Shown one piece after another: positions 30,973 through 39,864 of a DNA stretch of 64,000 bases. The notes below the pieces were generated by a model, which worked only from the letters and a program-made list of their open reading frames with translations, made no database searches and was not told where the DNA came from. Made by a program: the position numbers and the translations under genes. The stretch spans positions 39,718 to 103,717 of the forward strand of contig JAUIAV010000017.1 of the NCBI GenBank assembly GCA_030425195.1, in the 5' to 3' direction. The stretch is from Gammaproteobacteria bacterium. GTDB lineage: Bacteria > Pseudomonadota > Gammaproteobacteria > Pseudomonadales > Azotimanducaceae. The first letter of the stretch is position 1, and each line of letters starts with the position of its first letter.

Positions 30973-31416
30973 TCATACTTCCGATATCCTGCCGGTCACC
31001 GGACTCATGGGATTCACATCGATCACCAGGTCCCGGGAAAACCGGCGGGCGAGCCTGGCGCCCAGCACCAGTGCAGTCACCAGACCGGCGATTCCAGCGA
31101 GCACGGCAGCGGGCACCGGCGCACCCGCATCAGGCGCGCTGGCTGCCAGCCAGCCAGCGAACACCAGCATGATCAGCGGCGGGCCGAACAGGCCCAGACA
31201 GACCCGGGTCAGACTGGTCAGACCCACGCTGAGCCTGACCTCATCGCCCGGGCCGAGATCCGAGGTGCTCAGTGCCAGCTGCCGCGGACGCTGCCGGGCA
31301 ATGCAGGCCGCCTGCCGGCATCCTCCGCATGGTACGCCCACCTCGATGGTCACGCATCCCCGGGCTGCCGCCCGGACCACGCCGGTACGGGTGATCGTTC
31401 GCGCCGGGTTCTTCAT
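30973..31416 (-). CDS. rseC: SoxR-reducing system / sigma-E regulator RseC family protein
   Basis: RseC/MucC is an inner-membrane protein with a modest role in sigma-E control and in reducing SoxR. The 147-residue product has a cysteine-rich N-terminal segment (PCGGCRQAACIARQ) suited to metal or redox binding. Two membrane helices follow (CLGLFGPPLIMLVFAGWLAA and AAVLAGIAGLVTALVLGA). It overlaps rseB by 4 bp and mucD closely, so it belongs to the same transcript. Confidence 0.87.
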   Translation of the reverse strand: MKNPARTITRTGVVRAAARGCVTIEVGVPCGGCRQAACIARQRPRQLALSTSDLGPGDEVRLSVGLTSLTRVCLGLFGPPLIMLVFAGWLAASAPDAGAPVPAAVLAGIAGLVTALVLGARLARRFSRDLVIDVNPMSPVTGRISEV

Positions 31417-32444
31417 CGGTAGCGGATCGATTGGGCGATACGCTCGGCGGTGGCGGTAGGCAGCTCACCGACCAGAGTAATCAGGTGCGGACCGCCTTCG
31501 GGACCTTCTGTGAGATGGGTAACGGCAACCGTTGCGCCGTTCCGCGACACCATGTCGGCGGCACCCGCCGGCGGCATGTCTTCAATGAACACGGAGAATC
31601 CCGCGAGCCCGTCAGAGAACATCAGGGTATTCACCATCTTGTCTTCACCCATGGTCCGGCGCGTGTGGGTGCTCGACAGCGTGAACCCCGCCGGCAGCCA
31701 TTCGGCCTGCCAGCGGACGTCTTCTGCCACCGGAATGGATGCCTGCGTATCCAGGGTGAAATTGCTCACCTTGGCGGTCTGGTTCCTGCCCGCCGGTTTG
31801 AGCGCCTCCTCATTCACGCCTTCCCCGATCACGATGGAGCTGAACTGGAAGATCTCCAGAGGGCTTCCCTCGCCGTCGACCAGCTCGGATTTCAGCAGCA
31901 GCCGCGTTTCCCGGTCGAGCCACAACCGGTAGCCGAACCGGTTCCCGTCGTTGGGCGTAAGGGCGAGGCGGATGGCCGGCCGGTCAGCCACACGATCCTC
32001 ACCGAAATAGCGCAGCTGGTAGTAGTCGGAGATCGCGTCGTAGCGGCGGACGAACGAACGTGCAAAGGGGCCTGCCGGCAGGTTCGCTTCCAGGGTCAGC
32101 AGATCGTCGCCCGGCATGAGAATGCAGACCACCTCCTCACCGACCCGAACGATCTCCCGGGGAGCACCGTTCTGATGGAGGAGCCTTTCGTGCTGAACCC
32201 CGTCGATCACCATATGCACGATTCTGAGCGATGCGAGCTCCGAACCGCTGAAGTATGTGAACACCCCGTCATAGCTCACAGTGTTGAACGCTTCGTTCAT
32301 CTCGGAGAGAAGCAACCGGGGTTCCATCTCGGTGGAGAGCGCAGGTGCTGCTGCAAACAGCCACAGAGCCGCCGCCCAGAGCAGGCGGACCCTCTGCGCT
32401 GTCCGCATTCCCGTAGTTTCAGGAGCCATCACAGACGTCGTCAA
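31413..32444 (-). CDS. rseB: Sigma-E regulatory protein RseB (MucB)
   Basis: RseB is the periplasmic protein that binds RseA and shields it from proteolysis until lipopolysaccharide signals arrive. The 343-residue precursor has a signal peptide (LLWAAALWLFAAAPALS) and the LolA-like large domain (SYDGVFTYFSGSELASLRIVH, then YRLWLDRETRLLLKSELVD). The small C-terminal domain (GFTLSSTHTRRTMG) follows. It overlaps rseA and rseC by 4 bp each, so translation of the anti-sigma module is tightly coupled. Confidence 0.93.
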   Translation of the reverse strand: MTTSVMAPETTGMRTAQRVRLLWAAALWLFAAAPALSTEMEPRLLLSEMNEAFNTVSYDGVFTYFSGSELASLRIVHMVIDGVQHERLLHQNGAPREIVRVGEEVVCILMPGDDLLTLEANLPAGPFARSFVRRYDAISDYYQLRYFGEDRVADRPAIRLALTPNDGNRFGYRLWLDRETRLLLKSELVDGEGSPLEIFQFSSIVIGEGVNEEALKPAGRNQTAKVSNFTLDTQASIPVAEDVRWQAEWLPAGFTLSSTHTRRTMGEDKMVNTLMFSDGLAGFSVFIEDMPPAGAADMVSRNGATVAVTHLTEGPEGGPHLITLVGELPTATAERIAQSIRYR

Positions 32445-33043
32445 TTCCGTTCGTACGCCACCATTTTGGCGAAGCCGAGTCCGGGCCGGTCCATGCCGAT
32501 CTGCTGATAGTGCCGGACCATGTAGGCATCCATCCGGTTCTGATCGCTGTCTGTGACTTCATTCGTCAGAGCGATTGCAGGGACCGTTTCGTAGCGGGGC
32601 TTGAGGGTGGAATTGACCGTCGGCTCGGCCTCCGCGATCACCGCCGCCGGAGTCTCCCGATTCAACTCGGAGAATCCGACGAAACCCACCAGAACCGCGG
32701 CCGCAACGCTGGCGGCAACGGCGAACGGTGCCCAGCGCTTTTCTGCAGCTGCCGGCTCCGGAGTCGACGCTACCGGGGAAAGGCTGCGGGTTTCGGCAGC
32801 AACGGCGGTCGCCACTTCCCCGCCTTCCGGATCCGACTGGATCTCAGCCCAGATACGCTCCCGCATGCTCGACGTCACTACCGATCGTTCGCCACGGAGA
32901 ACCGAGCCGATCATATGGTAGCGTTCCCAGCTCGCGGTGAGCTGTTCGCTGCGCCCCATCTCGTCGAGCACCCGGCGGAGCTCGAATTCGTCCGCCTCGC
33001 TGTCGATGACGGCAGACAGGGATTCTTTCAGTTTTTCCGACAT
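32441..33043 (-). CDS. rseA: Anti-sigma-E factor RseA (MucA)
   Basis: RseA holds sigma-E at the membrane and is destroyed stepwise by DegS, RseP and ClpXP on envelope stress. The 200-residue protein has the cytoplasmic anti-sigma domain (LKESLSAVIDSEADEFELRRVLDEM, then WERYHMIGSVLRGE). A linker, one membrane helix (FAVAASVAAAVLVGFVGF) and a periplasmic tail follow. It is 50 bp after rpoE. The final residues are ARN-like (VAYERN) rather than the clear YxF signal described for some DegS substrates. Confidence 0.92.
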   Translation of the reverse strand: MSEKLKESLSAVIDSEADEFELRRVLDEMGRSEQLTASWERYHMIGSVLRGERSVVTSSMRERIWAEIQSDPEGGEVATAVAAETRSLSPVASTPEPAAAEKRWAPFAVAASVAAAVLVGFVGFSELNRETPAAVIAEAEPTVNSTLKPRYETVPAIALTNEVTDSDQNRMDAYMVRHYQQIGMDRPGLGFAKMVAYERN

Positions 33044-33093
33044 GATTGCGTCCGTTTCACTCCCATGTTACGGGCGATGATCGCTCATTTGCG

Positions 33094-33741
33094 TCACGCT
33101 CTCTGTTCGCCCCGCCGGCTCACCAGCGGTGCTATGTGCTGATCGATACTCTCACGGGCCCGGAAAATCCTGGACCGTACGGTCCCGACCGGACAGTCCA
33201 TGATCTCGGCAATCTGCTCGTAGCTTAGACCGTCGAACTCCCTGAGAGTTACGGCGGATCTCAGATCGTCGGGCAAGCGGCCGATGGCCTCATCGATGGC
33301 GTCGGAAAGCTCATCCCGCGCCAGCGCAGACTCCGGGCTTTCGCCCTCCCTCAGCTGATCCGCCCCATCCATGAACTGAGCATCCTCGACATCCACATCC
33401 GTGCCCGGCGGCCGCCGGCTCCGGGCCACCAGGTGATTTTTCGCCGTGTTGATGGCGATCCGGTACAGCCAGGTGTAGAACGCACTTTCACCGCGGAACC
33501 TGGGCAGCGCCCGGAACGCCTTGATGAATGCCTCCTGAGTGACGTCTTCCACGTCCTGAGGATCCCGCAGATAGCGGCCGACCAGGCTCAGAATCTTGTG
33601 CTGATAGCGGGCAAAGAGCAGATCGAACGCCCGCCGATCACCCTGCTGAACGCGTCTGACAAGCTCTTTGTCTGTATCCTTGGCCAATCCCGGTTGCTCT
33701 GGCGGGTCGAAGGGCCGCATATTCTGACGGCTGTCAGGCAT
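33094..33741 (-). CDS. rpoE: RNA polymerase sigma factor RpoE (AlgU)
   Basis: This ECF sigma factor drives the envelope-stress regulon. The 215-residue product has region 2 (DLLFARYQHKILSLVGRYL, then DVTQEAFIKAFRALPRFRGES and FYTWLYRIAINTAKNHLVA) and region 4 (LPDDLRSAVTLREFDGLSYEQIAEIM, then CPVGTVRSRIFRARE). It has some 20 more N-terminal residues than E. coli RpoE; an internal ATG at 33720 would shorten this but lacks a ribosome-binding site. A sigma-E-type promoter upstream predicts positive autoregulation. Confidence 0.95.
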   Translation of the reverse strand: MPDSRQNMRPFDPPEQPGLAKDTDKELVRRVQQGDRRAFDLLFARYQHKILSLVGRYLRDPQDVEDVTQEAFIKAFRALPRFRGESAFYTWLYRIAINTAKNHLVARSRRPPGTDVDVEDAQFMDGADQLREGESPESALARDELSDAIDEAIGRLPDDLRSAVTLREFDGLSYEQIAEIMDCPVGTVRSRIFRARESIDQHIAPLVSRRGEQRA

Positions 33742-33835
33742 TTATACTAGGAACCTCTGACCGCTCGGCATGACCGTCTCGACTTCGCGCCCGGGCGCTC
33801 GGGACAATACCCCTGACGTCGACACCCACCGGGGG

Positions 33836-33862
33836 TTTGACCACGGAAACGGGAAATGTTCC
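33836..33862 (-). promoter_or_regulatory. Predicted sigma-E-dependent promoter of rpoE-rseABC-mucD
   Basis: On the minus strand a -35 element GGAACAT (33856-33862; family consensus GGAACTT) is followed by 15 bp and the -10 element TCAAA (33836-33840, within GTCAAA). The predicted start is near 33829, about 88 nt before the rpoE ATG. The spacing is at the short end of the range for sigma-E promoters. Autoregulation of rpoE/algU is established in E. coli and Pseudomonas; its use here is inferred. Confidence 0.5.
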
Positions 33863-33917
33863 CGAGGGAGCCCACCTGCGAGGCTCCTGTGAGGATGAAG
33901 ATGAGGAAGAACGCCAG

Positions 33918-35537
33918 TTGACCCAGCGATTTTCGACGGACGTGCTCATCATCGGCGGCGGTGCCGCCGGTCTGACGGCGGCGCTGCATCTGGCCGACCA
34001 TGCCCGGGTGACCGTACTCTGCAAGGGCGGCATCGAATCCGCTTCTTCGCACTGGGCCCAGGGCGGCGTGGCCTCCGTGATCGATCCCGAGGACAGCGTG
34101 GCGGCGCACGTGAGCGATACGCTGATCGCCGGTGCCGGGCTCTGTGACGAGGCAGTCGTCACCCAGACCGTCCGCGGCGGGCCCGGAGCCATCGCTCAGC
34201 TCAGCCGCTGGGGTGTGAATTTCGATGCGACCGACAACGAGTTCCATCTGACCCGGGAGGGTGGTCATTCGGTCCGCCGCATCCTCCACGTGGCGGATGC
34301 GACCGGCAAGGCCATCACGGAGACGTTGACCCGGCGGGTCCTCGATCATCCGAACGTGGATCTGATCAACGACCGTGTGGCCATCGATCTGATCAACCTG
34401 AACAAGTTCGGCCGCTTCGCCAACCGCTGTGCCGGCGCCTACGTGCTCAACCGGACATCCGGGCACGTGGAGCTCTTTCAGGCCAGGTTCATCGTTCTGG
34501 CCACCGGCGGTGCCAGCAAGGTGTATCTGTATACGTCGAACCCTGACAGCTCCACCGGTGACGGCATCGCCATGGCCTGGCGGGCCGGCTGCCGGGTGGC
34601 GAACATGGAATTCAATCAGTTCCACCCCACATGCCTTTTTCACCCTCATGCCAAGTCGTTCCTCATTTCCGAGGCCGTCCGCGGCGAAGGCGGCGTGCTG
34701 CGTCTGCCGGATGGTGAGCGGTTCATGCCGCGTTTCGACGAGCGGGGCGAGCTGGCTCCGCGGGACGTGGTGGCCCGGGCCATCGACCACGAGATGAAAC
34801 GGCTGGGTGCAGACTGCGTCTACCTGGATATCTCACACCGCCCCGCGGACTTCATCCGGGCACACTTCCCCACCATCGCCGCCCGCTGCCTGGAGTTCGG
34901 CATCGACATCACAACGGACCCCATTCCGGTGGTACCCGCCGCCCACTACACCTGCGGCGGGGTGCTGGTGGACGAGCACGGGGCGACGGATGTGCCCGGT
35001 CTCTATGCCATCGGTGAGGTCAGCTGCACCGGCCTGCACGGTGCGAACCGGCTCGCCAGCAACAGCCTGCTCGAGTGCCTCGTTTTCGGAGAAGCAGCTG
35101 CGGCCCATATCCGCCAGCACCTGGACGAGTCCAGTCCGGAAGCCGAGATTCCGCACTGGGATGAAAGCCAGGTCACGGATTCAGACGAGGACGTGATCAT
35201 TGCCCACAACTGGGACGAGCTGCGACGCTTCATGTGGGACTACGTCGGCATCGTCCGCACGGACAAACGCCTGCAGCGGGCTCAGCGCCGGATCGATCTG
35301 CTGAAAGCCGAGATCAACGAGTACTACAGCCATTACCGGGTCAGCAACGACCTGATCGAGCTGAGAAATCTCACCACGGTGGCCGAGCTCATCGTCCGCT
35401 GCGCGCTGGCACGACAGGAAAGCCGCGGCCTGCATTTCAATCTGGACCATCCGGAGCTGAAGGAAAAAGCGGCGGACACCATCCTCTTTCCCGGCTACGG
35501 CGATCAGATCGACGTGCTGCGGCCGGTCGCCGGCTGA
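33918..35537 (+). CDS. nadB: L-aspartate oxidase
   Basis: NadB oxidises aspartate to iminoaspartate with FAD in de novo NAD synthesis. From the TTG at 33918 the product is 539 residues, matching E. coli NadB (540), and begins [19 protein letters not shown] (FAD dinucleotide fold). Further motifs are [41 protein letters not shown] and [16 protein letters not shown]. An open frame continues upstream to a TTG at 33837, but that codon overlaps the predicted rpoE -10 element and adds residues unlike the family. The divergent rpoE/nadB pair is classical. Confidence 0.95.
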   Translation: MTQRFSTDVLIIGGGAAGLTAALHLADHARVTVLCKGGIESASSHWAQGGVASVIDPEDSVAAHVSDTLIAGAGLCDEAVVTQTVRGGPGAIAQLSRWGVNFDATDNEFHLTREGGHSVRRILHVADATGKAITETLTRRVLDHPNVDLINDRVAIDLINLNKFGRFANRCAGAYVLNRTSGHVELFQARFIVLATGGASKVYLYTSNPDSSTGDGIAMAWRAGCRVANMEFNQFHPTCLFHPHAKSFLISEAVRGEGGVLRLPDGERFMPRFDERGELAPRDVVARAIDHEMKRLGADCVYLDISHRPADFIRAHFPTIAARCLEFGIDITTDPIPVVPAAHYTCGGVLVDEHGATDVPGLYAIGEVSCTGLHGANRLASNSLLECLVFGEAAAAHIRQHLDESSPEAEIPHWDESQVTDSDEDVIIAHNWDELRRFMWDYVGIVRTDKRLQRAQRRIDLLKAEINEYYSHYRVSNDLIELRNLTTVAELIVRCALARQESRGLHFNLDHPELKEKAADTILFPGYGDQIDVLRPVAG

Positions 35538-35824
35538 GAGAGCACAGTCCGGCGTATCGCCGCCCAGTTCGCTTCGCTCACCTCGTCCCGATAGATTTCC
35601 AGCCTGCCCTGCCGTGCGCAGCGCACGAGAATGCGTTCACGGCCGACCCACACGGATATCACCTCAGCACTCAGAAGCCGCTGCGCATCCGGTATCCGGG
35701 ACGGACGGTGGCGGGCGACCAGAAGCAGCAGCGCCAGTCCGAAGCCGGTATTGCCGAACCAGAAAGTCGCGCAGACCACGACGAGCAGGCGCTCCAGCAG
35801 GCGCCAGAATGACCGCTCGGTCAA
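35504..35824 (-). CDS. ygfX: YgfX (CptA-like) membrane protein
   Basis: YgfX proteins are small membrane proteins encoded directly after sdhE; in E. coli YgfX was reported to be a toxin affecting FtsZ and MreB, with SdhE proposed as its partner. The TTG start overlaps the sdhE stop (TTGA), giving 106 residues. The product has a hydrophobic N-terminal hairpin ([23 protein letters not shown]), then a soluble tail with [19 protein letters not shown]. Sequence conservation in this family is low, so the call relies on context. Its 3' end overlaps the convergent nadB by 34 bp. Confidence 0.72.
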   Translation of the reverse strand: MTERSFWRLLERLLVVVCATFWFGNTGFGLALLLLVARHRPSRIPDAQRLLSAEVISVWVGRERILVRCARQGRLEIYRDEVSEANWAAIRRTVLSQPATGRSTSI

Positions 35825-36120
35825 TCGATTTTCAGGAACTGACGGATTTCCGCCACGATGGGGCGGAACGCGGCCGGTGCCTCCGCACGCGCGAGCAGCC
35901 ACTCGTGAACGTCCATGTCGTCATGCTCGAGCAGCCGTTCATAGTCGGACTTTCCGGCGTCACTCAGTCGCGCGAAGCCCCCATCGACAAAGGGCTGCAA
36001 CAGCAGCTCCAGCTCCAGGAGACCTCGACGGCTCCGCCAGCGCGCACGCTCCAGCCGGACGTCGGCCGCGTCGGCCGCGTCGGCGGCAATCCCAGATCCG
36101 GATCCTGTGTTCCCGGTCAC
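35821..36120 (-). CDS. sdhE: FAD assembly factor SdhE (CptB)
   Basis: SdhE helps attach FAD covalently to SdhA of succinate dehydrogenase. The 99-residue product carries the conserved RGxxE motif (RSRRGLLELELLLQPF) and LLEHDDMDVHEWL. The GTG start at 36120 leaves an N-terminal Ala/Asp-rich extension of about 20 residues compared with E. coli SdhE; no closer in-frame start was found. It faces ygfZ across about 60 bp, the conserved sdhE/ygfZ arrangement. Confidence 0.9.
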   Translation of the reverse strand: MTGNTGSGSGIAADAADAADVRLERARWRSRRGLLELELLLQPFVDGGFARLSDAGKSDYERLLEHDDMDVHEWLLARAEAPAAFRPIVAEIRQFLKID

Positions 36121-36181
36121 GGCTTCACTCCAGTCAGATTGGGTTAGTATGCCTGCTGTCGAAGGTTTTCGGGGACCGGCA

Positions 36182-37012
36182 ATGCTCGCGGAGCGCTGGC
36201 AGACATTGGCAGATCAGAACCGGACGGCCGCACCGCAGGCTGCGCTGCTGACGGGGCTTGCAACGCTGCGGTTCGAAGGCAGCGATGCCCTGACGTTTCT
36301 GCAGGGCTATCTGACCTGTGACACCGAACGGTTGACGGACGGGGAAGCGCACCTCACGGCACTGACCAATCTCAAGGGGCGCGTCGTCGCCAATGGCTGG
36401 TGCCGTGCGAGCTCCGAGGAAACCGTGGACTGGCTGATCCACGAAAGCCTTGCCGAACCGGTGGTGGATTTCATGGCCCGCTACCTCGCTTTCAGCCGCT
36501 CGAAGCTTCACATCCTCACCGCCGATCACCTGGAAGTCGGCAGGATCGACGTGGATGGGGAGACTGGCAGCGCCGTGAGCGCCGTTGCGATCACCGACGA
36601 ACACAGTCTCGAGACGCTGCTCTTGGGACACCGCGTGGTTGGAGAAGCCGCCTGGCATGCAGCCCGCATCAGCCGACGGATCGCTCTGATCACCCGGGAC
36701 ACCACCGGACTTTTTCTGCCTCAGATGATCGGACTGGTCGAGGCTGGCGCGGTGGATTTCGACAAAGGCTGCTATCTCGGCCAGGAAGTGGTGGCCAGGG
36801 CGCAGCACCGTGGCGAGGTCAAACGACGGCTGGCCCTGCTCGAGGGTCCGGGTGCCGATCTGCCCCCGGGCACCCCGGTTCAGACCTCTGATGGCGCAGA
36901 AGCGGGCTCCATCATCGATACCGCGCCGCCTCACTGCCTGGCCGTCCTGCGTACGCCGAACGATACGGGTTATTCAGCCCGGAGTGCCCGGCTGGAGACC
37001 GTTCAGCCCTGA
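36182..37012 (+). CDS. ygfZ: Folate-dependent Fe-S cluster protein YgfZ
   Basis: YgfZ is a GcvT-like tetrahydrofolate-binding protein needed for some Fe-S enzymes such as MiaB. The signature KGCYLGQEVVARAQHRGEV, with the conserved Cys, is near residue 195, and TFLQGYLTCDTERLTDGEA is the N-terminal folate-domain motif. The ATG at 36182 (MLAERWQTLADQ, 276 residues) has GGGGA 6 nt upstream and aligns best with E. coli YgfZ; ATGs at 36149 and 36107 would add residues unlike the family. Its end overlaps the convergent mmsB by 10 bp. Confidence 0.9.
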   Translation: MLAERWQTLADQNRTAAPQAALLTGLATLRFEGSDALTFLQGYLTCDTERLTDGEAHLTALTNLKGRVVANGWCRASSEETVDWLIHESLAEPVVDFMARYLAFSRSKLHILTADHLEVGRIDVDGETGSAVSAVAITDEHSLETLLLGHRVVGEAAWHAARISRRIALITRDTTGLFLPQMIGLVEAGAVDFDKGCYLGQEVVARAQHRGEVKRRLALLEGPGADLPPGTPVQTSDGAEAGSIIDTAPPHCLAVLRTPNDTGYSARSARLETVQP

Positions 37013-37911
37013 TCCGTCTTCAGTGCCGGCCGGTAGAGGAGCTGAATGCTCGAGAAATCCAGCCGCCCGGCATCATTCTGCTGCTGATGAATGCGGTACA
37101 GATTCTTCGCCAGCGCACCCATGGGCACCGAGCTTCTCGAACCCTCCGCCGTGTCCATGGCGAGCCCGAGGTCCTTGGTCATCAGATCCGTAAGAAACCC
37201 TCCTTCGTAGCCGCGTGACGCTGGCACACCGTCCATGACGCCCGGATAGGGGTTGTACACGTTCAATGACCAGTTGCCGCCGGACGACTGTTTCATGATC
37301 TCGGACAGCACCGTCGGATCCAGACCGTTCTCCACGCCCAGCGCCAGCGCTTCCGCCGTTCCCGCCATGTGTATGGCCAGAAGCATGTTGTTGCAGATCT
37401 TTGCGATCTGACCGGCGCCGGAGTCACCCGCGTGATAGACGTTCGCGCCCATCACCTCCAGATAAGGCCGGGCGGAGGTCAGCGCATCCGCGGAACCGCC
37501 GACGATGAAGGTCAGCGTGCCCGCTTCCGCCCCCGCAGTACCGCCGGAGACCGGCGCATCGATCATCGCCAGACCGCGACCGGCCGCCGCGCTCGCCACC
37601 GTGCGCGCACTTTCCGGATCGATGGTCGAGCAGTCGATGAGAAGGGTGCCGTCCGCAACGTTCTCGAGGACGCCCTGTGCGCCCAGATAGACCTCCCGCA
37701 CGTGCACGCCGGCCGGAAGCATGCTGATGATCACATCCTGCGCCCCGGACAGCTCGGCGATGGAAGACGCCGTCCGGGCCCCGGGCACCGTCTCCATCAG
37801 CGCGGGCGCCACATCGAATACCGTGAGGGCATGACCGGCATCAGCCGCCGCCAGATTCCGGGCCATGTGCCCGCCCATGTTGCCCAGGCCGATGAAGCCG
37901 ATGCGTGTCAT
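37003..37911 (-). CDS. mmsB: 3-hydroxyisobutyrate dehydrogenase
   Basis: MmsB oxidises 3-hydroxyisobutyrate to methylmalonate semialdehyde in valine degradation. The 302-residue protein shows the NAD-binding motif GFIGLGNMGGHMARNL, the substrate loop DAPVSGGTAGAEAGTLTF, the catalytic-Lys segment GQIAKICNNMLLA, and KDLGLAMDTA near the end. It overlaps the upstream hydrolase gene by 4 bp, so the two consecutive reactions are coupled at translation. Confidence 0.93.
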   Translation of the reverse strand: MTRIGFIGLGNMGGHMARNLAAADAGHALTVFDVAPALMETVPGARTASSIAELSGAQDVIISMLPAGVHVREVYLGAQGVLENVADGTLLIDCSTIDPESARTVASAAAGRGLAMIDAPVSGGTAGAEAGTLTFIVGGSADALTSARPYLEVMGANVYHAGDSGAGQIAKICNNMLLAIHMAGTAEALALGVENGLDPTVLSEIMKQSSGGNWSLNVYNPYPGVMDGVPASRGYEGGFLTDLMTKDLGLAMDTAEGSRSSVPMGALAKNLYRIHQQQNDAGRLDFSSIQLLYRPALKTDQG

Positions 37912-39026
37912 GTGTCTGCCTCCAGATCGAACAGCGGGTTTCGCCCCCAGGGTTCTTCAAAGTGATCGAGCACGTATCCCTCCGGCAGAGAATCCAGATC
38001 GCCGAACTGCCAGTCGGGCTGGTTGTCCTTCTCGATGAGGAGCGCCCGCACCCCCTCACTGAAGTCGTGATTGTCCGCACAGTGGGTGGCGATGGTCATC
38101 TCCATGCGGAAACAGTCGGCGAGCGCCATGCTGCGCGCCCGCCGGATCTGCTCCACCACGATTCCCACGGTTGCCGGGCATCCCCGGTTCATGGTGTTGA
38201 TACCTCGATCGATCCAGTCGGACGCACCGGACAGGGATCGGACCTGTGCGGCAGCGGACCGGAAACCGCCATCCGCATTGAGTCCCCCGGCCACCCGTTG
38301 AAGCTCTGCGGCGGGCAGGTCAGGCGCTGCCCGGGCTGTGAAGCGCGCTTCGATCTGCGCCCTGTCGGCCGCCGGGTCTCCCGTGAAGGTCATGCCGGCA
38401 AGCTCGCCAATCAGCTGTTCCAGCTCCGACCGGGCGACCGCGTGCGTGCCGATGCCCGAGCCGAGCGCATCTCCCGCATTGAGACTGACGCCCGTCATGC
38501 CCATGAACAGCGCCTGATGCTCAGGCAGGTGCTTCAGCAGCCAGGTGCCACCGGCATCCGGAAAGAGTCCGATGGTCACCTCGGGCATGGCGATCCGGAC
38601 GTTTTCAGTCACCACGCGGACGTCCGCCGCGCTGAAGATGCCGAGCCCCCCACCCATGATCACCCCGTGACCAAGCGCAACGAGCGGCTTCGGGTAGGTA
38701 TGCAGCCGGTAGTCGAGGCGGTATTCGCGCTCGAAGAAATCGTAGGGGTAGTCGTCCACCCGCTCGCCGGCTTCATGATTGGCCTGCATGGCGCGGTAGA
38801 GCGCCTGAATGTCACCGCCTGCGCTGAACGCACGATCGCCGGCGCCGGTGAGTACCACCGCCGCCACCCGATCGTCCTCCGCCCAGCGCTCGAGCGCCGG
38901 CGTCATCAGATCGATCATCTCCAGACTCAGGGCGTTCAGGGTGGGTTCGGAATCGAGGCAGGCTTCCGCCAGCACCCGCCCGCCCGGGCTCCCGTGCTCG
39001 ATGAATTTCACCAGATCGCTGGTCAT
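37908..39026 (-). CDS. 3-hydroxyisobutyryl-CoA hydrolase
   Basis: A 372-residue crotonase-fold hydrolase that releases 3-hydroxyisobutyrate from its CoA thioester, preventing loss to the toxic methacrylyl-CoA pool. Motifs are NALSLEMIDLMTPAL, FSAGGDIQALY, the oxyanion loop GVIMGGGLGIF, and the catalytic Glu in MPEVTIGLFPDAGGTW. The length and the WGRNPLFDLE tail near the end fit the HIBCH family rather than enoyl-CoA hydratases. It sits between mmsB and an enoyl-CoA hydratase gene, matching pathway order. Confidence 0.9.
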   Translation of the reverse strand: MTSDLVKFIEHGSPGGRVLAEACLDSEPTLNALSLEMIDLMTPALERWAEDDRVAAVVLTGAGDRAFSAGGDIQALYRAMQANHEAGERVDDYPYDFFEREYRLDYRLHTYPKPLVALGHGVIMGGGLGIFSAADVRVVTENVRIAMPEVTIGLFPDAGGTWLLKHLPEHQALFMGMTGVSLNAGDALGSGIGTHAVARSELEQLIGELAGMTFTGDPAADRAQIEARFTARAAPDLPAAELQRVAGGLNADGGFRSAAAQVRSLSGASDWIDRGINTMNRGCPATVGIVVEQIRRARSMALADCFRMEMTIATHCADNHDFSEGVRALLIEKDNQPDWQFGDLDSLPEGYVLDHFEEPWGRNPLFDLEADT

Positions 39027-39039
39027 CGGATCCTCCGGT

Positions 39040-39828
39040 TCAGCCGTTTATCCATTCCGGCGGGCGCTTCTCGAGAAAGGCCTTGACCCCTTCCGCCTGG
39101 TCCCGGGTATCGAACAGATCGACGAACGCGGCACGTTCCACCGAATAGGCCGAATCGATGTGTCCCGCACGGGCCTGCTGGATCAGCGCCTTGCAGGCGG
39201 CCACCGCGGGAGGACTCTGCCGGGAGACACTTTCCGCCAGTGCCAGGGCCCGGCTGAGCGCTTCACCCGTCGGCACCACTTCCTCCGCGACACCGATCTT
39301 TTCAGCAGTTGCCGCATCGATACGCTCGCCGCAGAGGATCATCCGTTTGGCCCAGCCCTCACCCACCAGCCAGGCCAGGTTCTGAGTGCCGCCGCCGCAG
39401 GGCAGCAGTCCCACCGTCGCCTCAGGGAGAGCCAGCTTGCTCTGTGCCTCCACGATGCGGATATCGCAGGCCAGGGCGCATTCCAGTCCGCCTCCCATGG
39501 CGAATCCATTGATTGCCGCGATGCTGACGCCCCGGAAACCGGCCAGGGCCTCGAAGGCGCGCCCGAAAGCTTCCGACATCCCCGCGGCCACCTTTTTGTC
39601 TCCGGAAGCAAAGAGGTTGAGATCCGCACCGGCGGAGAAGAATCTGTCGCCCGCCCCGGTGATCACCAGCGCGTAGATCGAACGGTCCTCGCTGCAGTCC
39701 GCGACCAGGGTTTCCAGAGCCCCCAGATTTTCCGCATCCCAGGTGTTCGCCGGCGGGTTGTCGATGGTGACCACCGCCGTGCTGCCCTCGACCCTGACCT
39801 TCAGCTTTTCCGAGTTGGATGTGACCAC
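39040..39828 (-). CDS. Enoyl-CoA hydratase
   Basis: A 262-residue crotonase-family hydratase, probably hydrating methacrylyl-CoA to 3-hydroxyisobutyryl-CoA in valine degradation given its neighbours. The oxyanion-hole loop is FSAGADLNLFA, followed by NGFAMGGGLECALACDIRI. The catalytic Glu lies in LPEATVGLLPCGGGTQNL; the second catalytic Glu of classical hydratases (GGGxE) is the E in GGGLE. The GTG start has AGGAG about 10 nt upstream. Substrate specificity cannot be read from the sequence alone. Confidence 0.88.
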   Translation of the reverse strand: MVTSNSEKLKVRVEGSTAVVTIDNPPANTWDAENLGALETLVADCSEDRSIYALVITGAGDRFFSAGADLNLFASGDKKVAAGMSEAFGRAFEALAGFRGVSIAAINGFAMGGGLECALACDIRIVEAQSKLALPEATVGLLPCGGGTQNLAWLVGEGWAKRMILCGERIDAATAEKIGVAEEVVPTGEALSRALALAESVSRQSPPAVAACKALIQQARAGHIDSAYSVERAAFVDLFDTRDQAEGVKAFLEKRPPEWING

Positions 39829-39864
39829 GTTCCGATTCTCCTCTACGGTCGATGACTGAACGGT

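Noticed and set aside
33837..33917. Upstream extension of nadB from TTG 33837
   Set aside because: The added residues do not resemble NadB, the TTG lies on the predicted rpoE -10 element, and starting at 33918 gives the family length.
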